Assembly (NCBI GenBank): GCA_003245875.1
Contig: QKBW01000017.1
Location: 1 to 14,865, forward strand
DNA: 14,865 nt
Direction: 5' to 3'
From: Candidatus Kaiserbacteria bacterium
GTDB lineage: Bacteria > Patescibacteriota > Minisyncoccia > Phycocordibacterales > UBA918
Shown here: positions 13,620 to 14,865 of the stretch, piece after piece
Layout of the letters: every line of letters begins with the position of its first letter
How positions within the stretch are numbered: position 1 is the stretch's first letter
Program-made: the position numbers and the translations under genes
Notes under the pieces: model-generated
What the model was told of the DNA's origin: nothing
The model's input: the letters and a program-made list of their open reading frames with translations, nothing else
The model's database searches: none

Positions 13620-14228
13620 TTATCCCTCACTCCCCCAGCGCGGCTGTTCTTGTTTCTCGGTAAGGTCTTTGCTAACTTCCGGAGCGTCATAGGTTGGTGT
13701 TTCTGCCAGGGTCGGTTTTTTCAATGTGTCGTCTTGATTGCTTTGATATACTATCTCGCTTTCCTCACCTTTTCCCGCGTCAGGATATATTTCTCGGTAG
13801 GTCCCATACCCGTGCACTTTGTCGACGTCTTGTTGCATTGTACGTAGTGGAGTTTGTTTGGTCTCGACAGCACCACCCCCTTCATTTTTTTGTCCGTTGT
13901 TATAAAGAGAATTAAACACTTCTGATTGTGCTTGAACAAAACCATCCGGTAATAGGCTCAGAATGGATTCAACTATTTCTGCTGCGATCGGTATAGGAAG
14001 TTTACAATTTGCATTCAGGAATATTTTCCAATCTGAACGATCTAAGAAAAACAGAAAGTACAAGACTAATCCATTAAAGAAATACTCTTTTACTTCAGTC
14101 GGAAGGTCATAGCCCGCGCTGTAGTTTTCGGTTGTCTGCTCAAAAAAATCAGTCTCCAAAAACTTTCGGTATTCTGGGTCCAAAAGTTTTTTTCGCTCTG
14201 TAATTTCCGGGTCTTGTAATATTTCCAT
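13620..14228 (-). CDS. Unknown 202-aa protein, helical N-domain with disordered tail
   Basis: Not recognised. Residues 1-112 look folded and mainly helical, with a hydrophobic stretch (about 49-62, YFFNGLVLYFLFFL) that could be one short TM helix or a buried core helix, plus a single Cys75. Residues 113-202 are polar, Gly/Glu/Gln/Thr-rich and probably disordered, including QQDVDKVHGYGTY and a Pro-rich end. There is no signal peptide. The gene begins three bases after the stop of the coiled-coil gene and ends in a strong hairpin, so the two are one transcript that stops before prgI. Position beside the secretion cluster suggests an accessory part, but nothing in the sequence proves it. Confidence 0.55.
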   Translation of the reverse strand: MEILQDPEITERKKLLDPEYRKFLETDFFEQTTENYSAGYDLPTEVKEYFFNGLVLYFLFFLDRSDWKIFLNANCKLPIPIAAEIVESILSLLPDGFVQAQSEVFNSLYNNGQKNEGGGAVETKQTPLRTMQQDVDKVHGYGTYREIYPDAGKGEESEIVYQSNQDDTLKKPTLAETPTYDAPEVSKDLTEKQEQPRWGSEG

Positions 14229-14231
14229 ACC

Positions 14232-14865
14232 TTATTTTTTAGATTCACTAGAATCTTTTTTAGCTTTGTAGTCCGCTTCTAGATCATCAAGTGTTTCTTT
14301 TCGTTTTTTGTCTTTCTCCTTACTTGCTTTAGCATTTTCCCCATTTTCCCCATATCTATCCACAAGAGCTCCCCGTGCTCGATTAGAACTGTACCGCATA
14401 CTTGGTGCAACAACAGACGTTACTGCCCCTGCTACACCAGCACTAGTAATGATCGGCATTCCTAGAGCCCCAGCGGCCACTGTAGCTAATAGTGACCCTC
14501 CTGCCAGTGTTGTGTTACCTACAATTGCTTGTTTGCCGCGGTTGGCCATTGTAATAGGAGAAAAACGTGCCAAAAATTGAGATTGCCTTTGTAATTCCTT
14601 CATATAATCGATTTGTCGACGCCAACGCTTTTCCGCGTCTTTCGTTTTAATCTCTTTCTCCAAATTTTCAACCTGCTCACGCAATGGTTTAAGCACATTT
14701 TCCTCATGCGCTTGATTGGCTTCAGCTATTTGATCTTTCAGATCGTTAATTTCACCCATTAGGCGTTTCTTTTCAGTTTCAGTGGTGGCATTTTTGTACT
14801 GTTCACGCAGGTTTGCCAAGCGGTCGCGTAATGGTTTATTTCGCATCTTTTGGTCAACTTGCTCT
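14232..14865 (-). CDS. C-terminal part of an unknown coiled-coil/membrane-associated protein, cut by the window edge
   Basis: The frame is open to the right edge, upstream residues (EQVDQK) continue the same heptad-like pattern, and no stop is met. The Met at 14846 is therefore probably internal and the gene longer. Numbered from it, residues 1-90 are a charged coiled coil (LRDRLANLREQYKN, later NLEKEIKTKD). Residues about 108-150 form a Gly/Ala-rich hydrophobic stretch (GGSLLATVAAGALGMPI and onwards), possibly one or two TM or membrane-inserted helices. Residues 160-204 are a Lys/Glu-rich tail ending SESKK. The gene may be the end of the large membrane protein often seen near VirB4/PrgI clusters in CPR genomes (inference); no domain could be named. 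Confidence 0.55.
   Translation of the reverse strand, partial: EQVDQKMRNKPLRDRLANLREQYKNATTETEKKRLMGEINDLKDQIAEANQAHEENVLKPLREQVENLEKEIKTKDAEKRWRRQIDYMKELQRQSQFLARFSPITMANRGKQAIVGNTTLAGGSLLATVAAGALGMPIITSAGVAGAVTSVVAPSMRYSSNRARGALVDRYGENGENAKASKEKDKKRKETLDDLEADYKAKKDSSESKK

Overview
The window looks like a piece of a small-genome bacterial chromosome of the Candidate Phyla Radiation (Patescibacteria, most likely Parcubacteria-like). This is inferred from protein style and gene content: a 245-aa minimal YidC, the rpmH-rnpA-yidC / dnaA-dnaN origin neighbourhood without yidD, jag, recF or gyrB, tightly packed genes with almost no Shine-Dalgarno sequences, and a PrgI/TraC-like/VirB4 secretion-type cluster joined directly to the replication genes. 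No rRNA, tRNA, CRISPR array, transposase, integrase or insertion sequence was recognised.

Layout. Positions 1-1541 (+) hold the 3' part of a class A penicillin-binding protein, ended by an intrinsic terminator. Next comes a minus-strand replication block: dnaA (4636-3257), an AT-rich origin-like spacer (3256-2931), dnaN (2930-1836) and a small DUF721/DciA-like gene (1834-1547). Diverging from dnaA on the plus strand are rpmH, rnpA and yidC (4908-6207). From 6204 to the right edge every gene is on the minus strand. Reading in the direction of transcription there is an unknown coiled-coil/hydrophobic protein cut by the window edge, an unknown 202-aa protein, and a strong hairpin terminator. After that comes a compact eight-gene operon: prgI, TraC-like, virB4, a multi-TM membrane protein, an exported Ig-like protein, a VirB2/TrbC-like pilin, a membrane-anchored beta-propeller-like protein, and a second pilin paralog.

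How the genes fit together. The left half carries housekeeping functions: wall synthesis, initiation and clamp, possibly helicase loading, ribosomal L34, RNase P protein, and membrane insertase. The right half is most simply read as a chromosomally fixed type IV secretion-like surface machine. It has an ATPase (VirB4) with its N-terminal partner, a VirB3-like PrgI, an inner-membrane multi-TM subunit, and four exported or anchored surface proteins. Two of these are pilin-like proteins with conserved membrane cores but unrelated cysteine-rich tails. No relaxase or VirD4 coupling protein lies in the window.

The most striking regulatory observation is that the start codons of both dnaA and dnaN lie inside a perfect DnaA-box consensus match (TTATGCACA). 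The dnaA-dnaN spacer also contains a tandem module combining a DnaA-box-like sequence with a TTGATWACC 9-mer.
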